From: Devosia sp. 67-54
Lineage (GTDB): Bacteria > Pseudomonadota > Alphaproteobacteria > Rhizobiales > Devosiaceae
Assembly (NCBI RefSeq): GCF_001899075.1
Contig: NZ_MKVA01000009.1
Coordinates: forward strand, 124,001 to 188,000
Direction: 5' to 3'
DNA: 64,000 nt
Part shown: piece by piece, positions 54,721 to 63,364 of the stretch
Layout of the letters: each line of letters opens with the position of its first letter
Numbering within the stretch: the first letter of the stretch is position 1
Program-made: the position numbers and the translations under genes
Notes under the pieces: generated by a model
Databases searched by the model: none
Told to the model about the DNA's origin: nothing
What the model saw: the letters and a program-made list of their open reading frames with translations, nothing else

Positions 54721-55706
54721 CAGGAATTGGCATTGTCGGCGCCGGACATTTCGGCGCCGTGCACGCGCGGGCGATCGCTGAGATCGACGGCCTGGAGCTC
54801 GTGGCGGCGTGCCGCGAGGATGCCGACGCGGCAGCCGGCTTCACCCGGCAATTCGGTGGCGTGCCCTATTCGGATTGGCGCGCTTTGCTCGACGACCCGC
54901 GCGTCGACGCCGTCGTCATCGCCACGCCGCATCATCTGCACGAAGAGATTGCCATCGGCGCCGCCCGGGCCGGCAAGCACGTCCTGCTGGAAAAGCCGAT
55001 GGCGCCCACCGTCGCCGCCTGCGCCGCCATCAACGCCGCCGTCGCGACGGCCGGCGTCAAGCTGATGGTCGGCCACGTCATGCATTTCGCCTTGCCCTGC
55101 CTCAAGGCCAAGGAAGTGCTCGACGCCGGCACCATCGGCCGGCCGCTGCTGGGCTCGAGCTGGATGATCAAGCTGTGGATGGAGAGCAACCGCCGGCCGT
55201 GGCATCTGCAGCGCGCCTCGGGCGGCGGCATGCTGATGACCGCCGGCATCCATGCGCTCGACCGGCTCGTCTGGCTCATGGGCCAGCCGGTCACCTCGGT
55301 CGGCGCGCTGGTTGGAACGCTCTTTCACGAGCAGCAGGCCGACGACAGCGCCCTCATCGGCCTGCGTTTCGCCGGCGGCGGCATCGGCCAGGTGCAGAGC
55401 GTCGGCTATCGCGATGGCGCCGTCGGTTTTGCCATGGATCTGGTGTGCGAGCGCGGCACGCTGCGCATCGATTTCGACAGCGGCACCTGGGTCGGACGGA
55501 ATGGCACCTGGACCTTGCTGGAACACTCGATCGAGCCCGACTGGATGCATCACGCCGTGGTGCGCGAATGGCGCGCCGTCCAGGCCGCGATCGACGACAG
55601 CGCCGAAATCGCCGTCGACGGCGCCTACGCCAGCCACATCGTCGAAATCATCGAAGCCGCCCACCGCGCCAACGCCCTGCGCCGCGAAGTCGAGCTGGGC
55701 AAGTGA
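54717..55706 (+). CDS. Gfo/Idh/MocA-family oxidoreductase 2
   Basis: 329 residues. Rossmann loop GIVGAGHFGAVHAR, catalytic Lys in LLEKPMAPT and the HALDRLVWLMG region of the second domain (catalytic His in GIHALDR). NAD(P)-dependent oxidation or reduction of a sugar or inositol-like compound. It overlaps oxidoreductase 1 by four bases and is co-expressed with it, divergent from the sialic-acid operon, so it may act on a related amino sugar acid. Confidence 0.9.
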   Translation: MTGIGIVGAGHFGAVHARAIAEIDGLELVAACREDADAAAGFTRQFGGVPYSDWRALLDDPRVDAVVIATPHHLHEEIAIGAARAGKHVLLEKPMAPTVAACAAINAAVATAGVKLMVGHVMHFALPCLKAKEVLDAGTIGRPLLGSSWMIKLWMESNRRPWHLQRASGGGMLMTAGIHALDRLVWLMGQPVTSVGALVGTLFHEQQADDSALIGLRFAGGGIGQVQSVGYRDGAVGFAMDLVCERGTLRIDFDSGTWVGRNGTWTLLEHSIEPDWMHHAVVREWRAVQAAIDDSAEIAVDGAYASHIVEIIEAAHRANALRREVELGK

Positions 55707-55729
55707 TCGCCGACAGGCCGGCCCGCGCG

Positions 55730-56869
55730 CTACACGGCCGACCGCAATGTGCTCGCGAGCCGCACCAGCCCCGCACGTCGCTGCTGGCCGGTCTTTTCGA
55801 GCAGATGCCGGGTATGCGATTTCAGCGTATTGGGTGAGATCGAGAGCGCGTGGCTGATCTGCTGGTTGTCCCGGCCGTCAAGGATCAGCTCGAATATCCG
55901 CGCCTCCGCCGGGGTGAGGCTGTAGAGCACGGTCGCGGCGTCGAGGACGTGATGGGGATCTTCTCCCCGCTCGGCGATGAACACCGCAGCGACGGTCTCG
56001 CCAGGCACCTCGGATCGCGCCGACCGGTCGGTGAGCGGCATGACATGCACGACGAACGGCTCGCCGTCGGCACGCGTCCCCGGGATGGCGATGCCGCGGC
56101 GGCCGAGCGCGATATCGCCTTCGGCGGAGGCGAGGATCGTGGTGTTGAGAGCGCCATGCACCACTTCGCCATTGATCTGCAGCCGGCCGAACCGCTCGGC
56201 CAGCGGATCGCCGTTCGCCATGACGTCACGCGCCGCCGGATTGGCATGCACGATGTTCGCATCGGCATCGACCAGCACGACGCCGGTGCGCACCGCATCG
56301 ACGACGGCCTCGAACATTTTGCGCTTGTGCCGCTCCTCTTCGAGGATGCCGCCGACCAGCGCCGCCCGCCGCAGGTGCGGAGCCACGACGCGCAGGCCGG
56401 CCAGCACGTCCGGGGTGATCGGGCCGGCGTCCCGATGGCGGCCGAGGCCGATATTGCCGACACGGAAGCGGTCGCGCGTCAGGATGATGGCGACGCTGTC
56501 GATGATCCCGTTGGGCTGGGCCAGGTCGATGTAATATTTGTTGGCGTCCCTGGCCTTTTGATCGACGGCGCCCAGCACGTTGACCGGCTCTTCGAGCGGC
56601 AGGCCCTCGATCCGTTCCCGGCCGCCCAGCAGCTGGATGAGCTCGGCATTGTATTCGGGCTGCGCCATCGCCGCCGCCCACTCATCCGGGATGTTGACCA
56701 GAACGGACAGCGACGCGGTTTTCAGGCGCAGATCGTGCAGCGCCATCATGACGTTGGCGAGCCGGAAATGCTGCCGCACGCGGTCGAGCGCCTCGGGCCA
56801 TTTGTCGGGATCGACGACGGCGTCGTAGATCGCGCCGATCAGCTCGACGATCTGGGGATCGACACCCAT
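55730..56869 (-). CDS. PAS/LuxR-like transcriptional regulator 3
   Basis: 379 residues. Sensor start IVELIGAIYDAVVDPDKWPEALDRV; VVAPHLRRAALVGGIL; PAS-like GVVLVDADANIVHANPAARDVM; C-terminal LuxR HTH LTPAEARIFELILDGRDNQQISHALSI then NTLKSHTRHLLEKTGQQRRAGLV. Closest in layout to regulator 2. It lies in the right-hand secreted-protein region but is separated from those genes by the ICMT-like gene. Confidence 0.88.
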   Translation of the reverse strand: MGVDPQIVELIGAIYDAVVDPDKWPEALDRVRQHFRLANVMMALHDLRLKTASLSVLVNIPDEWAAAMAQPEYNAELIQLLGGRERIEGLPLEEPVNVLGAVDQKARDANKYYIDLAQPNGIIDSVAIILTRDRFRVGNIGLGRHRDAGPITPDVLAGLRVVAPHLRRAALVGGILEEERHKRKMFEAVVDAVRTGVVLVDADANIVHANPAARDVMANGDPLAERFGRLQINGEVVHGALNTTILASAEGDIALGRRGIAIPGTRADGEPFVVHVMPLTDRSARSEVPGETVAAVFIAERGEDPHHVLDAATVLYSLTPAEARIFELILDGRDNQQISHALSISPNTLKSHTRHLLEKTGQQRRAGLVRLASTLRSAV

Positions 56870-57041
56870 CGGCTTAGGCCCTTGCCGCGCTGGGCCGGCC
56901 CGTTGACTCCGTCATGTTCATGCGGCGGGCGCAGCCGCAATCGACACCATGCATATTCCGCCTGCCCTCGAGGACGACGGAATCTACAATAGTCTCGCAC
57001 CCGAAAGGCTGCGATAGACAATGACAAAATTGATTACCGCA

Positions 57042-58328
57042 TCACGCCGCCCGGGCTCTCTGCCTGGAGATGCGCGCGAACAGCCCGTCGCGGGCGACAA
57101 ATTGCGCATAGTCGCGATAGACGGGGTCGCGCCCCAGATGCCGCTCCTCGGTCCTGGCGCGCAGGAAATAGATCAAATTCACGCCGCCCAGCAGCAGGCA
57201 GGACTGCACCGCCTGCTGCCATCCCGCGCCGGCGACAAACGGCACCGAAATCAGCCACCAGCTGAGGTTCTTGCACAGATAGGCCGGATGCTTGGTCCAG
57301 CGGTAGGGGCCGTTGGTGATGATGCCGCGATTGGTGAGGTTGGAAAAGCGCAACCCGAACGCCGCGGTGGCCCACACATAGACGAACAGCAGCAGCAGGA
57401 TCGCGCTGCCCCACGCCACATAGATCGGCGGCCACGCCGCGAAGACCTTGCCCCAGTAGAGATTGTCCTGGTCGTAGGGAAGATATTGGCCGGTAACGCT
57501 GTTGAACGGCGGGTAGCACAGCAGACAGACGACCCAGCCCGCGACGCTCGGCTCGGCCGAGCGGATATGCGTGTCGAGCAGCCGCAGGGTCAGCACATAG
57601 GCGATGCCCGCCAGCAGCACGTCGAAGAAATAGAAGAGATCGAGCAGCCGGCTGAAGACGGTTTCGAAGCCGTCGAGCTCGAAGTAATGCGGGTTCGACC
57701 ACATGTCCGCGAGGTCGCCGACGATGAAGCCGAACATCAGCGGCAGGAAGAAGCCCTTCACCAGCCAGCCGAGGGCGTGCTGGCGAAGCATCGTCCAGTC
57801 GGCGGGCGGCACCCCGGCCAGCAGCGCCGGGAGCTGCGCATAGGCATCATTGGGATCGGCCTGCCGGCGATCGACATAGGCGATGTAGAATGGCGCTATG
57901 ACGATCAGCGCCGGCAGGCAGCCGAGGGCGGCCTGCCTGAACGGTTCGAACGAGGCGGCGGCATAGACCGGAAGCAGGCTGTAGGCCGCGGCCAGCGCCC
58001 CGATGGTGAGCCAGAAGCCGGCAAGCTTCTGGCCGACGCGCAGCAGGTCGAGATCGCGGAGCGCCTCGCTCTGCAGCCCGTAGCGTTGGCCGCCGAGCCG
58101 ATGCGCCAGGGCGTCGACGGCGATCATCGTCCCGGCGACCGCCAGCATCACCACCACGGCTTTCAGCCAGCCGGGTGCGAGCCATGCGTGCAGCAGGGGA
58201 ATGACGATCAGCGCCGCGGCGACCCCGCCCGCACCGACCCAGCCGCTGACCGCCGATCGTGGTCGGCCGGTCGCGACGATCGGCAGATGCACCAGCGCGT
58301 CACGGGACGGTGTTGTGGTCTCGGCCAT
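57042..58328 (-). CDS. Membrane protein with C-terminal ICMT-like (phospholipid/isoprenylcysteine methyltransferase) region
   Basis: 428 residues with about nine helices. The last ~110 residues carry the ICMT/PEMT pattern: ITNGPYRWTKHPAYLCKNLSWWL (SAM-site HPAY) and FLRARTEERHLGRDPVYRDYAQ (the Arg/Glu pair RxxxEE). The first ~300 residues are extra helices not found in plain ICMT proteins, with a P-type cytoplasmic loop (AYAQLPALLAGVPPADW). A lipid or small-molecule methyltransferase is likely; the substrate is unknown. Confidence 0.75.
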   Translation of the reverse strand: MAETTTPSRDALVHLPIVATGRPRSAVSGWVGAGGVAAALIVIPLLHAWLAPGWLKAVVVMLAVAGTMIAVDALAHRLGGQRYGLQSEALRDLDLLRVGQKLAGFWLTIGALAAAYSLLPVYAAASFEPFRQAALGCLPALIVIAPFYIAYVDRRQADPNDAYAQLPALLAGVPPADWTMLRQHALGWLVKGFFLPLMFGFIVGDLADMWSNPHYFELDGFETVFSRLLDLFYFFDVLLAGIAYVLTLRLLDTHIRSAEPSVAGWVVCLLCYPPFNSVTGQYLPYDQDNLYWGKVFAAWPPIYVAWGSAILLLLFVYVWATAAFGLRFSNLTNRGIITNGPYRWTKHPAYLCKNLSWWLISVPFVAGAGWQQAVQSCLLLGGVNLIYFLRARTEERHLGRDPVYRDYAQFVARDGLFARISRQRARAA

Positions 58329-58355
58329 CGCACCTGCGACCTGTCCTGGTTGACG

Positions 58356-59933
58356 TCAGTCCGATCCCGCTCCTGAACTCGACGCCCCACCGCCGCTGCT
58401 GGCGCCCCCCGAGCTCGAGGCTCCCCCGCTGGCGCCAGAGCTCGACTCGCCACTGGCGCCGGACGAGCTCGAGCTGCCGCTGGAACCGCTGCTCCCCGAA
58501 CTGCTGGCCCCGCCGGAGCTCGATGCGCCGCTGCTGCTTGCACCCGAGCTCGATGTGTCGGAGCTGCCGCCATCGTCGCCCGGCGGACACGATTGCGGCG
58601 TGTCGCTGGGTGCATCGCAATTGTCCGATCCAGCGCCGCTGGAACTTGCACCGGAGCTCGACGCACCACCGCTGGAGCTCGACGAACCGCTTGAACCGCT
58701 GCTGCCCGAACTGCCGCTGGCGCCGCCGGAACTCGACGCTCCACCGCTGGCGCCCGAGCTCGACTCGCCGCTGGCGCCGGAGCTGCTGGCCCCGGAGCTG
58801 CTGCTGGCCCCGGAGCTGCTGCTGGCCCCCGAACTGCTGCTGGCGCCCGAGCTCGATGCCCCACCGCTGGCGCCGGAGCTCTGGCTGCCGGACGAGCTCG
58901 AGCTGCCGCTGGAACCGCTGCTCCCCGAACTGCTGGCCCCGCCGGAGCTCGATGCGCCGCTGCTGCTTGCACCCGAGCTCGATGTGTCGGAGCTGCCGCC
59001 ATCGTCGCCCGGCGGACACGATTGCGGCGTGTCGCTGGGTGCATCGCAATTGTCCGATCCAGCGCCGCTGGAACTTGCACCGGAGCTCGACGCACCACCG
59101 CTGGAGCTCGACGAACCGCTTGAACCGCTGCTGCCCGAACTGCCGCTGGCGCCGCCGGAACTCGACGCTCCACCGCTGGCGCCCGAGCTCGACTCGCCGC
59201 TGGCGCCGGAGCTGCTGGCCCCGGAGCTGCTGCTGGCCCCGGAGCTGCTGCTGGCCCCCGAACTGCTGCTGGCGCCCGAGCTCGATGCCCCACCGCTGGC
59301 GCCGGAGCTCTGGCTGCCGGACGAGCCGGAGCTGCCACTTGAACCACTGCTGCCAGAGCTGCCACTGCTGCCCGAACTGCCGCTAACGCCCGAGCTCGAC
59401 GCACCGCTGCTGCTCGCGCCGGAGCTGGACGCACCGCCGTTACTTGCGCCGGCGCCCGAACTTGCCAGGCCGGCGCCGCCGGATCCACTGCCGCTCGGGC
59501 TGCCTGCGCCCGTATCGGCCCCCTTGCCGAAAATATCGAAGCTCGTGCTCGGGGTCGCGGCGGTCGAGGCTGACCCCGGCGCCTTGGCGGCAACGTCGGC
59601 GACCAGGGTCTTGGCCGCGGCCTTCAACCCCCTGTCGTCGATGGCGTTGGTGAGAAACCCCAGGGCCTGCAGCGCATCCTGGTAAACCCGGCGCGAATGG
59701 CGGCCTTTGTCGAGGCTCGCCGCGAGCGTGTTCAGAACGGTGACGATCTGCGCATCGGTGGGATGGGCGAACTGCAGATACATCTGCACCGCCTCGGCGC
59801 AACTCCCGCCTGCGTGCGCCGGGCAATAGGTCAGCAGCGGGTTTTGCGACGCCTGAAGCTGCGTGACCCCGATCGAAGCCGCCGTCGCTACCCCGACGAC
59901 AGCAATTGCGGCCAGTCCCTGCTTCAGATTCAT
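58356..59933 (-). CDS. Exported Ser/Gly/Ala-rich repeat protein
   Basis: 525 residues, function unknown. Signal peptide MNLKQGLAAIAVVGVATAA and a ~110-residue folded-looking domain (YCPAHAGGSCAEAVQMYLQF, two Cys; helical to about 130). Residues ~140-525 are almost only Ser, Gly and Ala in SSGASSSG-type units, interrupted by two identical Cys-containing segments GSDNCDAPSDTPQSCPPGDD. A 429-bp stretch is duplicated in tandem without a mismatch. ATG 59933 follows GGAG. It probably forms an extended flexible stalk on the cell surface. Confidence 0.85.
   Translation of the reverse strand: MNLKQGLAAIAVVGVATAASIGVTQLQASQNPLLTYCPAHAGGSCAEAVQMYLQFAHPTDAQIVTVLNTLAASLDKGRHSRRVYQDALQALGFLTNAIDDRGLKAAAKTLVADVAAKAPGSASTAATPSTSFDIFGKGADTGAGSPSGSGSGGAGLASSGAGASNGGASSSGASSSGASSSGVSGSSGSSGSSGSSGSSGSSGSSGSQSSGASGGASSSGASSSSGASSSSGASSSSGASSSGASGESSSGASGGASSSGGASGSSGSSGSSGSSSSSGGASSSGASSSGAGSDNCDAPSDTPQSCPPGDDGGSSDTSSSGASSSGASSSGGASSSGSSGSSGSSSSSGSQSSGASGGASSSGASSSSGASSSSGASSSSGASSSGASGESSSGASGGASSSGGASGSSGSSGSSGSSSSSGGASSSGASSSGAGSDNCDAPSDTPQSCPPGDDGGSSDTSSSGASSSGASSSGGASSSGSSGSSGSSSSSGASGESSSGASGGASSSGGASSGGGASSSGAGSD
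58458..59325. repeat. Perfect 429-bp tandem duplication inside the Ser-rich gene
   Basis: Every base compared between about 58458-58896 and about 58887-59325 agrees with an offset of 429 (143 codons). Shorter GCTGCTGGCCCCGGAG units repeat inside each copy. Confidence 0.9.
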
Positions 59934-59989
59934 CGATGAGCTCCAGCTTCTTTGCCGGAATTCGTAGCGATGAATACCCGCGGGCCGCA

Positions 59990-60005
59990 TCATCCCTAGG
60001 GGTGA
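59990..60005. promoter_or_regulatory. Inverted repeat upstream of the Ser-rich gene
   Basis: TCATCCCTAGGGGTGA: 14 of 16 positions are symmetrical. Centre 64.5 bases before the ATG at 59933. Belongs with 35752-35769 and 60205-60222. Confidence 0.6.
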
Positions 60006-60045
60006 GACGGCGCCGAAGCCGGGCAGCGCCCGATCCGCGAGGTGC

Positions 60046-60186
60046 CGCGCGCCGTGCCAGCACGTATTTGCGCACGGACAGTCCAAGGCCGGGCTGCTGC
60101 TCGTAGCGTACCAGCGGCAGATGCGCGTCGAACACGTCCTGCGCGTGATCCATGTCGCCCCGCTTGACGCTCTCGCACACCGAGGT
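60046..60186 (-). pseudogene. Remnant of a DapA-family gene (C-terminal end only)
   Basis: One frame reads SVKRGDMDHAQDVFDAHLPL then VRYEQQPGLGLSVRKYVLARR, the well-known C-terminal helices of dihydrodipicolinate-synthase-like proteins. The text upstream (above about 60190) is unrelated, and downstream the similarity continues only in another frame (ARHLADRALPGFGAV). It is not a copy of the lyase at 48453-49370, whose C-terminus differs. It lies between the two divergent promoters of the Ser-rich and secreted-protein genes. Confidence 0.65.
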
Positions 60187-60204
60187 GCGTCGGCGCGATC
60201 GTGA

Positions 60205-60222
60205 GTCACCTAAACAGGTGAC
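60205..60222. promoter_or_regulatory. Inverted repeat upstream of secreted protein D
   Basis: GTCACCT-aaac-AGGTGAC, perfect 7-bp arms. Centre 65.5 bases before the ATG at 60279. Confidence 0.65.
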
Positions 60223-60278
60223 GAAAGAGCTGTGAAACCGGGCTAGCGTTTTTCGGTCCCACGCGAGAGGCCGCAAAC

Positions 60279-61196
60279 ATGCATCGATCGGTTGCGACGT
60301 TCATGATCACCTGCCTGGCCCTGCTTGGGCCATGTGGCGCGGCGTCATCCGTCCTCGCCGCCGAGACCAGGCATCTTGGCAACACCGATGGCAAAGCCTT
60401 TACCGCGGCCTGTCCCGATGGCCTCGGGATCATGGGATTTGCCTACAACTACAGCGACGCCCAGTTGCTGGCCGTCGCGCCGCTGTGCCGCCAGGTCGAG
60501 GCCAACGGCAATGCGACCGGCATCGTCCCCAAATTGGGCAAGCTCAAGGGGGCGGCGGGCGGCAGCGGCGGCGAGCCCATCCTCTGCACCAATGACCAGG
60601 CGGTGAGGGGCCTCCAGGTCTACCTGACCAAGAGTACCTCGATCTTTGCTTTCCGGCCGGTTTGCGACGGACCGGGCGGGCCGGTTACCGCCCGCACTTA
60701 CTCGCTGCCCTACGACAACGCGCACCCGCCCTCGACCTCGCACGCCGGCGTCGACTGCGGCAGCCATTTCTACACCACGGCGCTCGTCGGAACCTACAAG
60801 GACACGGGATCGCAGGCGAACACGGGCATCCTGAGCATCGGCCTCGTCTGCCAGAGGGAAGGCGAAGCGCCGGCCGCCGCGTCAGGCAAGGCCGACGATA
60901 CCGGCGCAGCCGAGATCGGCGACGATCTGACGGTCGAGCATGACGGGCCCGCCGCCGGCGGCATCCAGCTCGAGATCGATCCGGGCGGCGGCGGCAAGGA
61001 CAGGCCCAGCTTCGCCGTGGCGCCGACCACCATCTATCAGACACCGGCCGGCAAGGAGATCGCCTATCTCGACCGGGGACAGAAGGTCACCATCGTCGAA
61101 TGCGCGGATGACGAGAATGGCAAGCCTGGCGGGGAGGATTGGTGCCAGATCAGCAAGCCGAAGAAGGGCTACGTCTGGGGCCCCGACCTGCACTAG
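60279..61196 (+). CDS. Secreted six-cysteine protein D with SH3b-like module
   Basis: 305 residues. Signal peptide to VLAAE. Three-unit core: AACPDGLGIMGF...APLC, ILCTNDQAVRGL...FRPVC, VDCGSHFYTTAL...IGLVC. A Gly/Ala/Asp linker leads to the SH3b-like end: TIYQTPAGKEIAYLDRGQKV, then C...DWCQISKPKKGYVWGPDLH. First of three same-direction paralogues. Confidence 0.85.
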   Translation: MHRSVATFMITCLALLGPCGAASSVLAAETRHLGNTDGKAFTAACPDGLGIMGFAYNYSDAQLLAVAPLCRQVEANGNATGIVPKLGKLKGAAGGSGGEPILCTNDQAVRGLQVYLTKSTSIFAFRPVCDGPGGPVTARTYSLPYDNAHPPSTSHAGVDCGSHFYTTALVGTYKDTGSQANTGILSIGLVCQREGEAPAAASGKADDTGAAEIGDDLTVEHDGPAAGGIQLEIDPGGGGKDRPSFAVAPTTIYQTPAGKEIAYLDRGQKVTIVECADDENGKPGGEDWCQISKPKKGYVWGPDLH

Positions 61197-61274
61197 CAGG
61201 GCCCGACAAAGAGCGCCCGCGGCAAACCGCAGCCGGGGCGTGACCGATCATGGCGGCATGAACGAGGTTTCGCG

Positions 61275-62252
61275 ATGACGCAGAAAAGATGGCTGGTGCG
61301 GCTGCTGACGATCGCCGTTGCCATGTCGGCGGGCGCGCTCGCTCCCGCCGCCGCGCAGACCTTCCGCACCAACGAGGTCGGCGGGCCCGGCGGCGCCGCG
61401 TTCTCCGATTCGTGCGGCGCCGGCGACGTGCTGATTGGAATCAATTTCCGGGCCGGAAAGGCTCTCAACACAATCGGTCCGGTTTGCTCGCCCGCGCAGG
61501 GGGGCAATATCGTCGGCACGCCCTATGGTCTCCATACCTGGGGCACGTCTCCCAAGGCGACAGATGCTTTTTCGCCCTTCGCCTTAGCCGACGCCGCCTG
61601 GTGTCCCACCGGCATGGCTGTGCAAAGCCTCAAGGTCGGCGTCGATGGTCACGACGACGTCCGCGGCTTCAGCATTTCCTGCCGAAACATGGCGACCGGC
61701 GAGATTAAGCTGGACGCAAACAACAGTTACGCCGGTGGCGTCACCGCCCGCATCGGTGTCGCTCCCTGCGGCTCCGGCACGATCGCCACTGGAGTCATCG
61801 GCGGTCACGGCGCCCTGATCGACCGCCTCGGGCTGATCTGCAGCAGGTTCCAGGATCAGAACGGCAAGCTGCTGCCCGTCGTGGGCGCCGGCGGCGTCCT
61901 GCCCAAGGACAAGCCGGTGCGCGCCGTGGGCAAAGCCGTGGGCACCGGTGGCGTCCTGCCCAAGGACAAGCCCGTGCGCGCCGTGGGCAAAGCCGTGGGC
62001 ACCACGGCCCCGGGGCGCACGCCGGGCGAGGTCGACAATGGCGGCGGAGACAATGGCGGCGGCAAGGGTGGCGGCAACGGCCAGGCCGTCGTGGGGGCGG
62101 CCATCTACGACGCGCCCGACGGCACTCGGATCGGCGAGCTCTATGCCGGCACGCCGGTGACCATCACCGAGTGCGGCAAGCAGTTCGATGGCTGGTGCGA
62201 GATCAGTCGTCCGAAAAGCGGCTGGGTCTGGGGCGAGGACCTCGGCCGATAG
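61275..62252 (+). CDS. Secreted six-cysteine protein E with SH3b-like module and internal repeat
   Basis: 325 residues. Signal peptide to PAAAQT. Core: DSCGAGDVLIGI...GPVC, AWCPTGMAVQSL...FSISC, APCGSGTIATGV...LGLIC. The linker holds two exact copies of GGVLPKDKPVRAVGKAVGT, then a Gly/Asn/Asp run. SH3b-like end: AIYDAPDGTRIGELYAGTPV, C...GWCEISRPKSGWVWGEDLG. Confidence 0.85.
   Translation: MTQKRWLVRLLTIAVAMSAGALAPAAAQTFRTNEVGGPGGAAFSDSCGAGDVLIGINFRAGKALNTIGPVCSPAQGGNIVGTPYGLHTWGTSPKATDAFSPFALADAAWCPTGMAVQSLKVGVDGHDDVRGFSISCRNMATGEIKLDANNSYAGGVTARIGVAPCGSGTIATGVIGGHGALIDRLGLICSRFQDQNGKLLPVVGAGGVLPKDKPVRAVGKAVGTGGVLPKDKPVRAVGKAVGTTAPGRTPGEVDNGGGDNGGGKGGGNGQAVVGAAIYDAPDGTRIGELYAGTPVTITECGKQFDGWCEISRPKSGWVWGEDLGR
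61890..62003 (+). repeat. Two tandem 57-bp units in the linker of protein E
   Basis: 61890-61946 and 61947-62003 encode the same 19 residues. The related gene for protein F keeps only a fragment (KAVGKAVKTTG). Confidence 0.88.
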
Positions 62253-62287
62253 CCGAAGGCCGGATCGACCGGCGGGATGCGGAGCGC

Positions 62288-63214
62288 ATGGTGAATTTGC
62301 CAAGGCTGTCAGCAATCGTCGTCACCCTCGCCGGCGTGACGTTCTCTCCCGCGACGCAGGCGCAGTTCATCCGCACGCTGCCGGACACCCTCGCGCCGGG
62401 CGGGACGAGCGGTGGCGGGTTCCGCACCCAATGTCCCGACGGCACCATCCTCGCCGGGGTCAATGCCTCGTTCGGCGCCGACATGAATTCGATCGCCGGG
62501 GTCTGCCGGAAGTTCGAGAACGGGCACTATGTCGGCAATTTGATCCCGCTGGAAACCAGGGGCAGGCCCAACGACAAGCATGGCCAGGCCAGATGTCCCA
62601 CGGTGGTGCAGGGGATGTGGGTCGGCATTTCGGGCGCCGGTTCCAGTCTCGTCCACCACATCGAGCTGATCTGCGGCAACCTCAAGAAACGCACCGTCGA
62701 GCCGTCCCCGATCATCGACACCGCGACGTTCGGGCTGCTCACGCATGGTGGGGAAGCCTTTGCCACGGTCGCTGCCGATTGCGGACCGGGCGCGTTCGCC
62801 ATCGGCCTGCAGGGCACCTCCGGTTCGCTGGTCGATTCGGTCGGCATGATCTGCGGACGGTTCGACGACACGCCGGCATCCAAGCCCGGCGGCATAAAGG
62901 CAGTCGGCAAAGCCGTCAAAACAACCGGAGCGGGGGACACTACCGAGCCGTTGCCGCCTGGCGTCGTCGACAACGATGACGGTGGCAACGACGGCGGCAA
63001 CGGCAAGGGGTTCCGGCAGTTGACGGCTGGCGGCGGCAAGGGTTCGGCCAATACCGACACGACGATCTACGACCAGCCCGAGGGCAGCGACGTCGCCTAT
63101 CTGAGCGCCGGCGACCGCGTCACCATCGTCCAGTGCAACCAAAAGGTCGCCAACTGGTGCGAGATCAGCACGCCGAGGCACGGCTGGGTCTGGGAACCCG
63201 AGCTCGACCATTGA
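62288..63214 (+). CDS. Secreted six-cysteine protein F with SH3b-like module
   Basis: 308 residues. Signal peptide to TQAQF. Core: TQCPDGTILAGV...AGVC, ARCPTVVQGMWV...IELIC, ADCGPGAFAIGL...VGMIC. SH3b-like end: TIYDQPEGSDVAYLSAGDRV, C...NWCEISTPRHGWVWEPELD. An upstream in-frame start at 62171 would overlap protein E and lacks a signal peptide at the right place, so ATG 62288 is used. Confidence 0.85.
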   Translation: MVNLPRLSAIVVTLAGVTFSPATQAQFIRTLPDTLAPGGTSGGGFRTQCPDGTILAGVNASFGADMNSIAGVCRKFENGHYVGNLIPLETRGRPNDKHGQARCPTVVQGMWVGISGAGSSLVHHIELICGNLKKRTVEPSPIIDTATFGLLTHGGEAFATVAADCGPGAFAIGLQGTSGSLVDSVGMICGRFDDTPASKPGGIKAVGKAVKTTGAGDTTEPLPPGVVDNDDGGNDGGNGKGFRQLTAGGGKGSANTDTTIYDQPEGSDVAYLSAGDRVTIVQCNQKVANWCEISTPRHGWVWEPELDH

Positions 63215-63364
63215 GAGCGCGAAGAGACGCCAAGAAGCCTGAAAATTCAGTATCCTGAGTTCGAGACTTGATCGTTTCGACCGGGGTCGCCGGCGCGCAT
63301 GCCGGCACTAAAGCTTGATTCCGACGGTACTCCTGCCAATCATGACGAGCGTCGCAGGCTGGTC
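63215..63364. other. Leader region of regulator 4
   Basis: Contains CTGAA-aa-TTCAG (about 63240-63251) and GCCGGC-gcgcat-GCCGGC (63289-63306), the second centred 67.5 bases before ATG 63365. No gene. Confidence 0.45.

Noticed and set aside
56870-57041. TGCGGC/GCCGCA (56921-56939) before regulator 3 as another member of the -65 operator set
   Set aside because: Position (-61) is near, but the sequence lacks the TCAxC...GGTGA arms, and such GC dyads are common in this DNA.
58458-59325. Repeats considered as a CRISPR array
   Set aside because: Units are 429 bp and smaller coding repeats without regular unique spacers; no cas genes in the window.
58259-59685. Frames on both strands reading Cys/Arg/Ser- or Leu/Pro-rich repeats across the Ser-rich gene
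   Set aside because: These are translations of the same DNA repeat in wrong frames. Only the - strand frame from 59933 has a signal peptide and ribosome site.
59440-60276. A single open frame joining the DapA-like text with Ser-rich-gene antisense text
   Set aside because: The DapA-like part lacks any start, active site or first 230 residues; the rest is an out-of-frame overlap with the Ser-rich gene. It is recorded as a remnant instead.
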